DNA of 13,395 nucleotides from an uncultured Lysobacterales bacterium. GTDB taxonomy: Bacteria > Pseudomonadota > Gammaproteobacteria > Xanthomonadales > Xanthomonadaceae. Made by a program: the position numbers and the translations under genes. Under the pieces are notes generated by a model. The model searched no databases and had not been told where the DNA came from. It saw nothing but the letters and a program-made list of their open reading frames with translations. Location: the NCBI GenBank assembly GCA_946886865.1, contig CAMPJI010000061.1:1-13395 (forward strand), given 5' to 3'. Shown here piece by piece: positions 7,207 to 13,395 of the stretch (its first letter is position 1; each line of letters opens with the position of its first letter).

Positions 7207-8067
7207 ATGCGCAAGTATCTTTGGGCGGCCGCGCTGGCCGTCTTGCCGGCCGTGGCCGTCCAGGCCAACACCGGCGTCGCGTTCGTGCACGGCACCGGGC
7301 AGCAGAGCAACGCCTACCAGGACTACTGGACGCCATCGATGGTCGACTCGGTCCGCCAGGGCCTGTCGAACCCGGCCAACTACACCGTCATCAACTGCGA
7401 CTTCACCCGCTACATGTGGGATGACGGTGCCGCCGGCTGCCTGGCCGGCCAGTTGACGACCTTCATCCAGGCCCGCGGCATCACGCGCCTGATCGTGATC
7501 ACGCATTCCAACGGCGGCAACGTCATGCGCTGGATCCTCTCCAACCCCACCTGGGACGCCCGCTATCCGGCGATCATCGATCGCGTCGTGCGTGTCAACG
7601 CGCTGGCACCGTCCTCGGCCGGCACGCCGTTGGCCGACGCGGTGATGAACGGCAACGTGTTCGAGCAATCCCTGGGCTGGTTGCTGGGCTATGCGTCGGA
7701 TGCCGTGCGCCAGCAGCAGGAGAGCTGGATGGCGTACTACAACGCCAACAACCTCTACGGTACGGCCGGGCGCCCCGCGCTGCCACGTCCGTTCCGCAGC
7801 GTGGTCGGCACCGATGTCGATTCGGCGGTGTGGGACCCCGACAGCTACTGCGGCGGGTACGCCGAGAACGTCGGCCTGGAGACCACCCAGTGGTGGCTGG
7901 ACTCGTGTTCCGACGGCTTCCTGGAGTGCGCCAGCCAATCGGCCGCCGGGACCGTCTGGTTCACCGACAAGTCGCGCATGGCCGGGCGCGAGCCGCTCAG
8001 CCACAACCAGAGCCGGCGCCCGTGCTTCGGGCTCAACACCATCCTGCGCAACGACCTGGGCCAGTGA
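7207..8067 (+). CDS. Exported alpha/beta-hydrolase (lipase/esterase-like)
   Basis: A 286-residue protein beginning with a Sec signal peptide: Arg/Lys at positions 2-3, hydrophobic core to about 18, probable cleavage after VQA at residue 20. The mature protein opens with FVHGTGQQ, typical of the oxyanion strand of alpha/beta hydrolases. The nucleophile elbow is T99-H-S-N-G-G, with S101 as likely nucleophile. It has Thr where the usual G-x-S-x-G has the first Gly. H266 in LSHNQSRRPC is the best catalytic-histidine candidate, and an acid may lie in GTDVDSAVWDPDS. Six cysteines in the mature chain fit periplasmic or secreted disulfides. The substrate is unknown; a lipase, esterase or depolymerase are all possible. 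The downstream exported protein starts only 11 bases after the stop. Confidence 0.82.
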   Translation: MRKYLWAAALAVLPAVAVQANTGVAFVHGTGQQSNAYQDYWTPSMVDSVRQGLSNPANYTVINCDFTRYMWDDGAAGCLAGQLTTFIQARGITRLIVITHSNGGNVMRWILSNPTWDARYPAIIDRVVRVNALAPSSAGTPLADAVMNGNVFEQSLGWLLGYASDAVRQQQESWMAYYNANNLYGTAGRPALPRPFRSVVGTDVDSAVWDPDSYCGGYAENVGLETTQWWLDSCSDGFLECASQSAAGTVWFTDKSRMAGREPLSHNQSRRPCFGLNTILRNDLGQ

Positions 8068-8071
8068 GGAG
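8066..8071 (+). promoter_or_regulatory. Ribosome binding site overlapping the hydrolase stop codon
   Basis: GAGGAG begins inside the TGA of the hydrolase gene (8065-8067) and lies seven bases before the ATG at 8079. This arrangement implies translational coupling. It also selects the ATG at 8079 over an open frame reaching back to 7830 inside the hydrolase gene. Confidence 0.72.
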
Positions 8072-8078
8072 ATCGACC

Positions 8079-9266
8079 ATGAAACCCATCACGACCGTGT
8101 CCGCCCTCGCCCTGCTCGCCTGCGTGTGCACCGTGCACGCGCAGTCCGGCACCACCCCCCTGCTGCCCAGCGGCGGACGCGACATCACGCCGCTGCGTAC
8201 GATCGCCGCGCCGCCCCCGTCGCGGGACGTCGAACGCGCGCCGGTGCAGTACAGCTGGCGGGTCGACCCCGGTGCCGACCTCGTTGCACCACCGCCCCAC
8301 GTCACGGAAAGCCGGGAGTACTGGCGAACCGTGGACGCCGCGGAACTGCAACGGGGCGTCGCTCTTCAGGCCACCGCGCCGGGTGCCCTGGTGCGGCTGA
8401 GCCCGACGTCGGGTGCCGCGCCCGTGGATGCCGATGCGGTGCGCGTCACCCGAGCCGGCCGCGCGGTGCCGCTGGCACGGCGCAGCCCGTCCCTGCCCCT
8501 CCAGGCCGCCGGCCTGGCCGTGCCTGACGGCACGGCGACGGTACAACTGGACCGCGGCGCCGGCGCCGGCGCGTTCGCGGTCCAGGCGGCCGACGCGCGC
8601 GGCCGCTACGTGGTGCACGTGTACGAGCCCGAAAGCGACGTGCGCCTGTTCGCCGCGCTGGGCCGCGACCGGGTGCCCGCGGGCGGACATGCCGATATCG
8701 CGGTCAACCTGCAGGACGGGCCGACCCGGCTGCGCGGTCTGAAGGCCGGCGGGCTGCTGGTGGCGCCGGACGGGCGCACCTGGCCGCTTGACCTGGCGGC
8801 CGGCCGCGACGGCATCCTGCGCGGCCGCGCCCAGGTACCGGTCGACATCGGCACGTCGCCGGGGCTCTGGGAGGTGCAGGTGTTTGCCGGCGACGGCACG
8901 GTACAGCGCGATGCCCGCACCGCGTTCGCGGTGGCGGCGCCCACGGCCCGGCTGGCCGGCGGCTACCGGTTCGATGCGCGGCGCCTGAGCTTCACCTTGC
9001 CGGTCGATGCCGCCACGGCGGGCCGTTACGAGGCCCGCGGCACGCTGTACGCCACCGCACCCGACGGCGTCGCCCGTCCGGTGTCGGTGGCGCACTCGGC
9101 CCGCTGGATGGCGCCTGGACGCGGCGACCTGGTGCTGGCATTCGACCGGACCCACCTGCCGGCAGGTTACGGGGCTCCGTTCGAACTGCGCCAGCTGGAA
9201 CTCAACGACCAGTCGCGCATGGCGCCGGTCGAACGGCGCGAGCGGGCGGCGCGCGTGGTGCGGTAA
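8079..9266 (+). CDS. Exported DUF4785-like beta-rich protein
   Basis: A 395-residue exported protein. The signal peptide ends at TVHA (residue 21). An alternative LLAC lipobox at residues 12-15 makes a lipoprotein conceivable, but Leu at -2 is atypical. After a Pro-rich linker (about 45-57) comes an N-terminal region to about 185. A strand-rich middle domain at about 186-288 has LFAALGRDRVPAGG and GLWEVQVFAGD, resembling an Ig-like sandwich. A C-terminal domain runs from about 289 to 395. Overall character and size recall the DUF4785 proteins of xanthomonads and legionellae; this is from memory. No catalytic motif or cysteine pair is visible. Coupling to the hydrolase suggests it binds, folds, anchors or inhibits that enzyme, which is inference. 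A strong hairpin ends the unit. Confidence 0.72.
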   Translation: MKPITTVSALALLACVCTVHAQSGTTPLLPSGGRDITPLRTIAAPPPSRDVERAPVQYSWRVDPGADLVAPPPHVTESREYWRTVDAAELQRGVALQATAPGALVRLSPTSGAAPVDADAVRVTRAGRAVPLARRSPSLPLQAAGLAVPDGTATVQLDRGAGAGAFAVQAADARGRYVVHVYEPESDVRLFAALGRDRVPAGGHADIAVNLQDGPTRLRGLKAGGLLVAPDGRTWPLDLAAGRDGILRGRAQVPVDIGTSPGLWEVQVFAGDGTVQRDARTAFAVAAPTARLAGGYRFDARRLSFTLPVDAATAGRYEARGTLYATAPDGVARPVSVAHSARWMAPGRGDLVLAFDRTHLPAGYGAPFELRQLELNDQSRMAPVERRERAARVVR

Positions 9267-9272
9267 CGCGGG

Positions 9273-9303
9273 GCCACGGGCCGGCCACGTGCCGGCCCGT
9301 GGC
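9273..9303 (+). terminator. Perfect 13-bp hairpin after the DUF4785-like gene
   Basis: GCCACGGGCCGGC (9273-9285) and GCCGGCCCGTGGC (9291-9303) are exact reverse complements around the five-base loop CACGT. It starts six bases after the stop codon. Only two T residues follow, so termination may be partial or Rho-assisted, but the position and stem strength support a terminator that closes the hydrolase/DUF4785-like unit. Confidence 0.75.
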
Positions 9304-9362
9304 TTGACCACCTCATGGCCCCAGCCGGTAAGCTGCCGCCGGTCGGGTCGCCGGAGTGTGGG

Positions 9363-9923
9363 ATGAAGAAGGGTGTGGTGGTGCTGGTGCTGCTGGTGGT
9401 CGCGCTCCTGGCGTACGTCGCGGCGGGCCCGTTCCTGACCGTCAATGCAATGCGCCAGGCGGTCGAGTCGCAGAACAGTGCCGCCCTGTCCGAACACGTC
9501 GACTTCCCCGCACTGCGGCGCAACCTCAAGGTGCAGGTGGACGACTACCTGGTACGCCGGGCCGGGCCCGAAGTGCAGGCCCACCCGTTCGGCGCCATCG
9601 CGGTGCAGATCGCCAGCGGCGTGGCCGGCAGCGCGGTCGACGCCCTGACGACGCCGGCCGGTGTCGGCGCGATGATGGAGGGCCGCGGCGTACTCCACCG
9701 CATCACCGGGGGCGGTATCGACCGGCGTGACAGCACGGCCCACCAGCCGCCCCGCAACCCCCTGCAGGACGCGCGCTACGGCTTCGAATCCCCGTCGCGC
9801 TTCACCGCGACGGTCCATGACGACGCGGGCGACCCGACAGTGTTCGTCCTGACGCGCGATGGGCTGACCTGGAAGCTCACCGACATCCGCCTGCCGTTGG
9901 ACGGGGCCTGGGTCGAGCGCTGA
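9363..9923 (+). CDS. DUF2939 membrane-anchored protein
   Basis: A 186-residue protein with a single N-terminal hydrophobic segment (about residues 4-22, after two lysines) and a soluble part that should face the periplasm. The sequence after the anchor, AAGPFLTVNAMRQAVESQN, then LSEHVDFPALRRNL and IASGVAGSAVDALTTPAGVGAM, is characteristic of DUF2939, common in Xanthomonadaceae. The family has no known role. The ATG at 9363 has GGAG at 9353-9356 and is preferred over an in-frame ATG at 9315, which would put a polar stretch before the anchor. A TTGACC at 9304-9309 could be part of a promoter, but its -10 partner is poor. The gene is isolated between the hairpin and the second REP doublet. Confidence 0.87.
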   Translation: MKKGVVVLVLLVVALLAYVAAGPFLTVNAMRQAVESQNSAALSEHVDFPALRRNLKVQVDDYLVRRAGPEVQAHPFGAIAVQIASGVAGSAVDALTTPAGVGAMMEGRGVLHRITGGGIDRRDSTAHQPPRNPLQDARYGFESPSRFTATVHDDAGDPTVFVLTRDGLTWKLTDIRLPLDGAWVER

Positions 9924-9963
9924 TCGTACGTTCGCCGATACGCACGCGTCTTTGGATTGCCAC

Positions 9964-10041
9964 CTGTACGAGTGGCTTCTGCCGCGATCAGGTCCGGACC
10001 CGGTTGATGGTTCTGGTTCGCGGCTGAAGCCGCTCCTGCAG
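9964..10041. repeat. Second REP doublet (REPIN-like), different family
   Basis: Inverted 24-base arms at 9964-9987 and 10018-10041 match at 20 of 24 positions. They resemble the widespread pseudomonad/xanthomonad REP with core GAGCGGCTTCAGCCGCGA. Arm 2 folds perfectly (GCGGCT at 10020-10025 with AGCCGC at 10028-10033). Arm 1 is degraded, with one G-T wobble and one mismatch. The 30-base spacer contains the perfect palindrome GGTCCGGACC (9991-10000). It fills the gap between two convergent genes, where it could act as a bidirectional transcription or mRNA-stability barrier. A shorter CGCCCG/CGGGCG hairpin follows at 10043-10068. Confidence 0.8.
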
Positions 10042-10080
10042 CCGCCCGCAACTTGAAAGCGTCGGGCGAGTGACGTGGCG

Positions 10081-10989
10081 TCAGCGCCGGTTGGCGACCC
10101 CGTGGGGCACGTGCCCCGCTGCTACCAGCCCCTGGGCGGAGGCGATGTTGTGCTCGGAGTCGTCGAAGAAGATATCCGCTCCGAACGCCTCCAGGAACGG
10201 CCCTTTTGAGCGCCCGCCCAGGAACAGCGCCTCGTCCAGCCGGATGCCCCACTCGCGCAGCGTGCGGATCACGCGCTCATGGGCCGGTACGGAACGCGCC
10301 GTCACCAGCGCGGTACGGATCGGCGCGTCCAGTCCCGGAGGAAAGGCCGCCTGCAGGCGATGAAGTGCATCCAAAAAACCGCGGAAGGGCCCGCCCGACA
10401 GCGGCTCCCCCGCCCGGCTGCGTTCGTGTTCGGCAAAGGCCGCCAGGCCGCCCTCGCGCGACACCCGCTCGCCTTCGTCGTCAAAAATCACCGCGTCGCC
10501 GTCGAAGGCGATGCGCAACTGGTCGAACCGGTGCTGCGGCGCACGTGCCGGCAGCAGGGTGGCCGCGGCAACGCCGGCCTCCAGCGCCTTGGCGACATCC
10601 TCGGCATGCGTCGACAGGAACAGGTCGGCGTTGAAGGGGCGGATGTAGGGGAAAGGCGGTGCGCCGTTGCTGAACGCCGCGCGCTTGATCGCCAGCCCGT
10701 GGTGCGCGATCGAATTGAAGATGCGCAGCCCGGTGTCGGCCGAATTACGGGAGATCAGGATCACCTCGACCCGCGGTGCTTCGGGTGGCGAACCTTCATT
10801 GAGCGCCAGCAGCTTGCGCACCAGGGGGAAGGCGATGCCCGGCGTCAGCAGGTCGTCCTCGCGTTCGCGCTGGAACGCGGCATAAGCCTCGATGCCTTCG
10901 GTCTCGAACAGCGCGTGGCTGTCCTCCAGATCGAACAGGGTGCGCGAGGAGATCGCGACGATCAGCGGATCGGCATTGGCGTCTGGCAT
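10081..10989 (-). CDS. Cytosolic 5'-nucleotidase (NT5C1-like, PF06189 type)
   Basis: A 302-residue cytosolic protein of the 5'-nucleotidase family related to animal cN-I, which dephosphorylates nucleoside 5'-monophosphates. Visible family segments are VAISSRTLFDLEDS near the N-terminus, ILISRNS (about 77-83), FNADLFLST (about 119-127), the acidic FDGDAVIFDDEGE (162-174) typical of HAD-like Mg sites, LVTARS (228-233) and IFFDDSEHN (273-281). The ATG at 10989 gives the usual short N-terminus. A GTG at 11004 would add five residues and cannot be excluded. It lies 49 bases downstream of nadK on the same strand, so the two are probably co-transcribed. The preferred substrate (IMP, AMP or an NAD breakdown nucleotide) cannot be read from the sequence. 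Confidence 0.88.
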   Translation of the reverse strand: MPDANADPLIVAISSRTLFDLEDSHALFETEGIEAYAAFQREREDDLLTPGIAFPLVRKLLALNEGSPPEAPRVEVILISRNSADTGLRIFNSIAHHGLAIKRAAFSNGAPPFPYIRPFNADLFLSTHAEDVAKALEAGVAAATLLPARAPQHRFDQLRIAFDGDAVIFDDEGERVSREGGLAAFAEHERSRAGEPLSGGPFRGFLDALHRLQAAFPPGLDAPIRTALVTARSVPAHERVIRTLREWGIRLDEALFLGGRSKGPFLEAFGADIFFDDSEHNIASAQGLVAAGHVPHGVANRR

Positions 10990-11038
10990 GGGGCCATTCT
11001 GCACCCGTCGGGTCGCAGGGCGTGCGACGGATGCGCCC

Positions 11039-11812
11039 TCACCCGCTGGTGAACTGCTCCGCCAGCATCCGCTCCTCGAGGTTGTGCTCGGGGTCGAACA
11101 GCAGGGTGACGGTGCGGTCGCGGGACTCGCGGATCATCACTTCGACCACGTCGCGGACCTCATGCGAGTCGGCGGTGGCGCTGACCGGGCGCTTGTACGG
11201 GTCCAGGACCCGGAAGCGCACTTCGGTGTCGGCCTTGATCACCGCGCCGCGCCACCGGCGTGGACGGAACGCGGCGATGGGTGTCAGCGCCACCACGTTG
11301 GTGCCCAGCGGCAGGATCGGGCCGTGTGCGGAGAAGTTGTAGGCGGTGCTGCCAGCCGGCGTGGCCACCATCACACCGTCGCAGATGAGCTCGTCCAGGC
11401 GGATCTGGCCATTGAGCTCGATCGAGAGGTGCGCGGCCTGTCGCGTCTGGCGCAACAGCGAGACCTCGTTGTAGGCGAGCGAGCCGACCGACGCGCCGGA
11501 CTCGGTCTGCGCCACCATCTCCAGCGGGCGCAGCACGGCTGGCTCGGCGGCGTGGAGCCGCTCGATGAGCCCATCAAGACGCTGCTGGTTCATCAGGAAG
11601 CCGACCGTGCCCAGCTTCATGCCGTACACCGGCCGGCCCAGGCTGCCGTGGCGGTGGAGCGTCTGCAGCATGAAGCCGTCGCCGCCCAGCGCCACCAGGA
11701 TGTCGGCCTCTTCCGGCGCATGGTCGCCATGCAGCTTGACCAGCTCGGCGCAGGCACGCTGCGCCTCTTCAGCACGGCTGGCGAGGAAGGCGATGCGCGG
11801 GGTCGAGTCCAT
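11039..11812 (-). CDS. nadK: NAD kinase
   Basis: A 257-residue cytosolic enzyme that phosphorylates NAD to NADP with ATP (or polyphosphate). The catalytic GGDG is at residues 43-46 with D45. The NAD-binding NE motif is N115-E116 (AYNEVSLL), followed by D145-G and the diagnostic [16 protein letters not shown] (151-166). The short length, without a long N-terminal extension, is that of the Xanthomonas-type enzyme. GGAG (11818-11821 on this strand) precedes the ATG at 11812 by a normal distance. The product, NADPH once reduced, is the electron donor for kmo, but nothing here shows joint regulation. The glutamate dehydrogenase gene lies 239 bases upstream on the same strand with a hairpin between, so nadK probably has its own promoter. 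I do not see a convincing one. Confidence 0.97.
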   Translation of the reverse strand: MDSTPRIAFLASRAEEAQRACAELVKLHGDHAPEEADILVALGGDGFMLQTLHRHGSLGRPVYGMKLGTVGFLMNQQRLDGLIERLHAAEPAVLRPLEMVAQTESGASVGSLAYNEVSLLRQTRQAAHLSIELNGQIRLDELICDGVMVATPAGSTAYNFSAHGPILPLGTNVVALTPIAAFRPRRWRGAVIKADTEVRFRVLDPYKRPVSATADSHEVRDVVEVMIRESRDRTVTLLFDPEHNLEERMLAEQFTSG

Positions 11813-11878
11813 GGACGGCTCCGTGGGCGAAGGCGGCAGGATAACCCGCTGGGCCTCGAACCCCTCAGCGCGAAGACG

Positions 11879-11903
11879 GCAGAAGCCGCTTCAGCCGCGA
11901 ACC
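11879..11903. repeat. Solitary degraded REP copy (same family as 9964-10041)
   Basis: This 25-base stretch matches the reverse complement of 10015-10039 at 23 positions, including the unbroken core GCTTCAGCCGCGAACC. One of the two changes (G to C in the stem) breaks a hairpin pair. A possible but much eroded inverted partner sits near 11935-11954; I would not insist on it. Confidence 0.65.
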
Positions 11904-12020
11904 GGAGCCGGTGGCCCGGTGTGCCATGCGTTCGTCGCGACGCCGCATCCGCAGGACAGCCTGAATCACCGGACCATCAAGGACCCGGGCGCGGTTTGCA
12001 CCGCTTCGAAACGGACAACC

Positions 12021-12043
12021 GCCGGCGGCCCTGGGCCGCCGGC
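12021..12043 (-). terminator. Hairpin terminator of the glutamate dehydrogenase gene
   Basis: GCCGGCGGCCC (12021-12031) and GGGCCGCCGGC (12033-12043) are exact complements, effectively a 10-bp GC stem with a three-base loop. It begins eight bases past the stop codon on the - strand. The T-run is poor (GGTTGTCCGTTT), so it is probably an imperfect intrinsic terminator. Confidence 0.7.
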
Positions 12044-12051
12044 ATTGCCGT

Positions 12052-13395
12052 TTACTCCCCCGCTGCCGCGATCTGCGCCAACCGCCGCACCGCCACCGAC
12101 ACCGTGGGGTAGTCCAGTGCCTTCTGGTTGAGCAGGTCAGCCAGCATCGACTGGGTGAAGCGCAGCGACGGGTTGTCGCGCTGCAGCCAGGCCGCCACCT
12201 TGTCCTCCGGCGACAGCTTGCCGCCGGCGGCCAGGATCTGGCTGACCAGCGCCCGCTGCTGGTTGCCCAGCTCATCGCGCAACGCGCCGCGGGCCAGGGC
12301 CTGCCAGCGACCATCGACGGTGAGTGCTTCGACCTGCTCGTACAGCCACGGCAGGTGGAGCGCCGCGCCCAAGGCGAAGTAGGCGCGGGCCACATCGGCT
12401 GGCGGCAGCTTGCGGGAGCGGGCAATCTCGACGATGTCGCAACCGAACTCCAGCAGCGGCAGTGCGGCCAGCTCGTTGGCCAGCGACGTCGGGAAGCCCT
12501 TGTCCTTCCATTCCTTCAGGCGCGCATCGAACGACTCGCGCCGCACCTGGGACAACACGGCCGGCAGTGCCGCCCGCACCGCCTTGAAGCCATCGCCATA
12601 GCGCGCCATGGCCGTGGCGATTTCGGGCATCGCGCCGGGGCGCGACAGCAGCCAGCGCGACATCGTGCGCATCAGTTGCCAGATCGTCTGCAACGCATCG
12701 ATCTGCGCGGCCTCGGCCACCTTGCCGTCGAGCGCATCGATCTGCGCCCACAGGTCGCGTGCGTCCAACGCCTCGCGGGCGATCGTGTAGGCCTCCGCGA
12801 TCTCGGCCGGGTTGCGGCCGGTGTCCTCCTGCATGCGCATGGCGAACGTCGCACCCATGCGGTTGACCATGGAATTGGTCACCGCCGTGGCGATGATCTC
12901 GCGCTTCAGGCGGTGGTCGCCCATCGCCTTGGCGTACTTCTCCTGCAGCGGCTGCGGGAAGTAGCGCACCAGCTCCTTGGACAAGTACGGGTCTTCCGGC
13001 ACGTCGGACTGCACCAGCTGGTCGAACAGCACCAGCTTGGCGTACGACAGCAGCACCGCCAGCTCGGGCCGCGTCAGGCCCTGGCCGCGCGCCTTGCGCT
13101 CGGCCAGCTCGGCATCCGACGGCAGGAATTCGATCTGGCGATCGAGCAGCCCCTGCGACTCCAGCGTGCGGATGAAGTGCTGCTTGGACCCCAGGCGCGG
13201 GACGCTCATCCGCTCCATCAGGCTGATGGCCTGGTTCTGGCGGTAGTTGTCGACCAGCACCAGCTGCTCGACCTCGCCGGTCATCGCCGCGAGCAGCGTG
13301 TTGCGCGCCTCGATCGCCAGCTTCTTCTGCTGCACCTGGCCGTTGAGCAGGATCTTGATGTTCACCTCGTGGTCGGAGGTGTCCACGCCCGCGGA
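12052..13395 (-). CDS. gdhB: NAD-dependent glutamate dehydrogenase, large type (C-terminal part)
   Basis: The last 447 residues of a large (about 1,600-residue) NAD-specific glutamate dehydrogenase, which oxidises glutamate to 2-oxoglutarate and ammonia for catabolism. The frame is open to the window edge. A GTG at 13386 is in frame but is only the valine of the family motif GVDTSDHEVNIKILLN, which lies deep inside the protein just past the catalytic domain. Further family features are RNTLLAAMTGEVEQLVL with DNYRQNQAISLMERM, and GQGLTRPELAVLLSYAKL, followed by the all-helical C-terminal region of this class. The stop is TAA at 12052-12054, followed at once by a hairpin. No frameshift or internal stop is seen in the part present. 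The symbol follows Pseudomonas usage and is not standard everywhere. Confidence 0.94.
   Translation of the reverse strand, partial: SAGVDTSDHEVNIKILLNGQVQQKKLAIEARNTLLAAMTGEVEQLVLVDNYRQNQAISLMERMSVPRLGSKQHFIRTLESQGLLDRQIEFLPSDAELAERKARGQGLTRPELAVLLSYAKLVLFDQLVQSDVPEDPYLSKELVRYFPQPLQEKYAKAMGDHRLKREIIATAVTNSMVNRMGATFAMRMQEDTGRNPAEIAEAYTIAREALDARDLWAQIDALDGKVAEAAQIDALQTIWQLMRTMSRWLLSRPGAMPEIATAMARYGDGFKAVRAALPAVLSQVRRESFDARLKEWKDKGFPTSLANELAALPLLEFGCDIVEIARSRKLPPADVARAYFALGAALHLPWLYEQVEALTVDGRWQALARGALRDELGNQQRALVSQILAAGGKLSPEDKVAAWLQRDNPSLRFTQSMLADLLNQKALDYPTVSVAVRRLAQIAAAGE

Noticed and set aside
9304..9334. TTGACC with TAAGCT as a promoter for the DUF2939 gene
   Set aside because: The spacer is 19 bases and the -10 match is weak. 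It is kept only as a remark in the gene entry.
7845..9818. A 657-codon open frame on the - strand, opposite the DUF4785-like and DUF2939 genes
   Set aside because: It is Arg/His/Gly/Ala-rich with no family resemblance, crosses a terminator and lies opposite two credible genes. Long antisense frames are expected in DNA with very high third-position GC.
10892..12112. A 406-codon + strand frame opposite nadK, and a 257-codon frame at 10279-11052
   Set aside because: They lie opposite nadK and the nucleotidase, have no recognisable domain, and show Arg-rich shadow composition.
12052..13386. Treating the GTG at 13386 as the start of a complete 444-residue protein
   Set aside because: The sequence before it stays open to the window edge and the motif around it is internal to the large glutamate dehydrogenase family.
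1..13395. CRISPR array, tRNA, rRNA, prophage, toxin-antitoxin or defence genes
   Set aside because: No regularly spaced direct repeats, no tRNA-like cloverleaf, no rRNA sequence and no proteins of those families were seen on reading both strands.

Overview
The window is high-GC (about 70% by eye), densely coded gammaproteobacterial DNA. Kynureninase, NAD kinase and the DUF2939 and DUF4785-like proteins all look like those of the Xanthomonadaceae (Lysobacter/Luteimonas/Xanthomonas type). This assignment rests on recalled family resemblance, not on a search. There is no phage, integrase, transposase, CRISPR, rRNA or tRNA.

Positions 1-4755 (+ strand) hold five tryptophan/kynurenine catabolic genes. 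In order they are the 3' end of a RidA-type putative 2-aminomuconate deaminase, 3-hydroxyanthranilate 3,4-dioxygenase, aminocarboxymuconate-semialdehyde decarboxylase (ACMSD), kynureninase (kynU) and kynurenine 3-monooxygenase (kmo). Gene order is roughly the reverse of reaction order. Kmo makes 3-hydroxykynurenine and KynU releases 3-hydroxyanthranilate plus alanine. The dioxygenase opens the ring, ACMSD decarboxylates the unstable product away from quinolinate, and the RidA protein would deaminate 2-aminomuconate. The ACMSD step makes this a carbon-yielding branch rather than a purely NAD-making one. Tryptophan 2,3-dioxygenase, kynurenine formamidase and the semialdehyde dehydrogenase are not in the window. 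A 92-bp inverted doublet of REP-like palindromes separates ACMSD from kynU.

Positions 4756-7027 carry sbcB (exodeoxyribonuclease I, all DEDDh residues present) and a DUF2461 protein. Positions 7028-9303 carry a self-contained pair, preceded by a possible promoter and closed by a perfect 13-bp hairpin. The pair is an exported alpha/beta hydrolase with a Thr-His-Ser-Asn-Gly nucleophile elbow and a tightly coupled exported DUF4785-like beta-rich protein. This pair is the least characterised content of the window. A membrane-anchored DUF2939 protein follows at 9363-9923.

From 10081 to the end everything is on the - strand: the 3' end of a large NAD-dependent glutamate dehydrogenase, then nadK, then a cytosolic 5'-nucleotidase. 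The convergent junction at 9924-10080 holds a second REP doublet of a different sequence family. A single degraded copy of that same family lies between nadK and the glutamate dehydrogenase gene.

I found no clearly new defence, mobile or RNA system. The best leads are the hydrolase/DUF4785-like pair and the two REP families, one of which shows base-pair-preserving differences between its arms.
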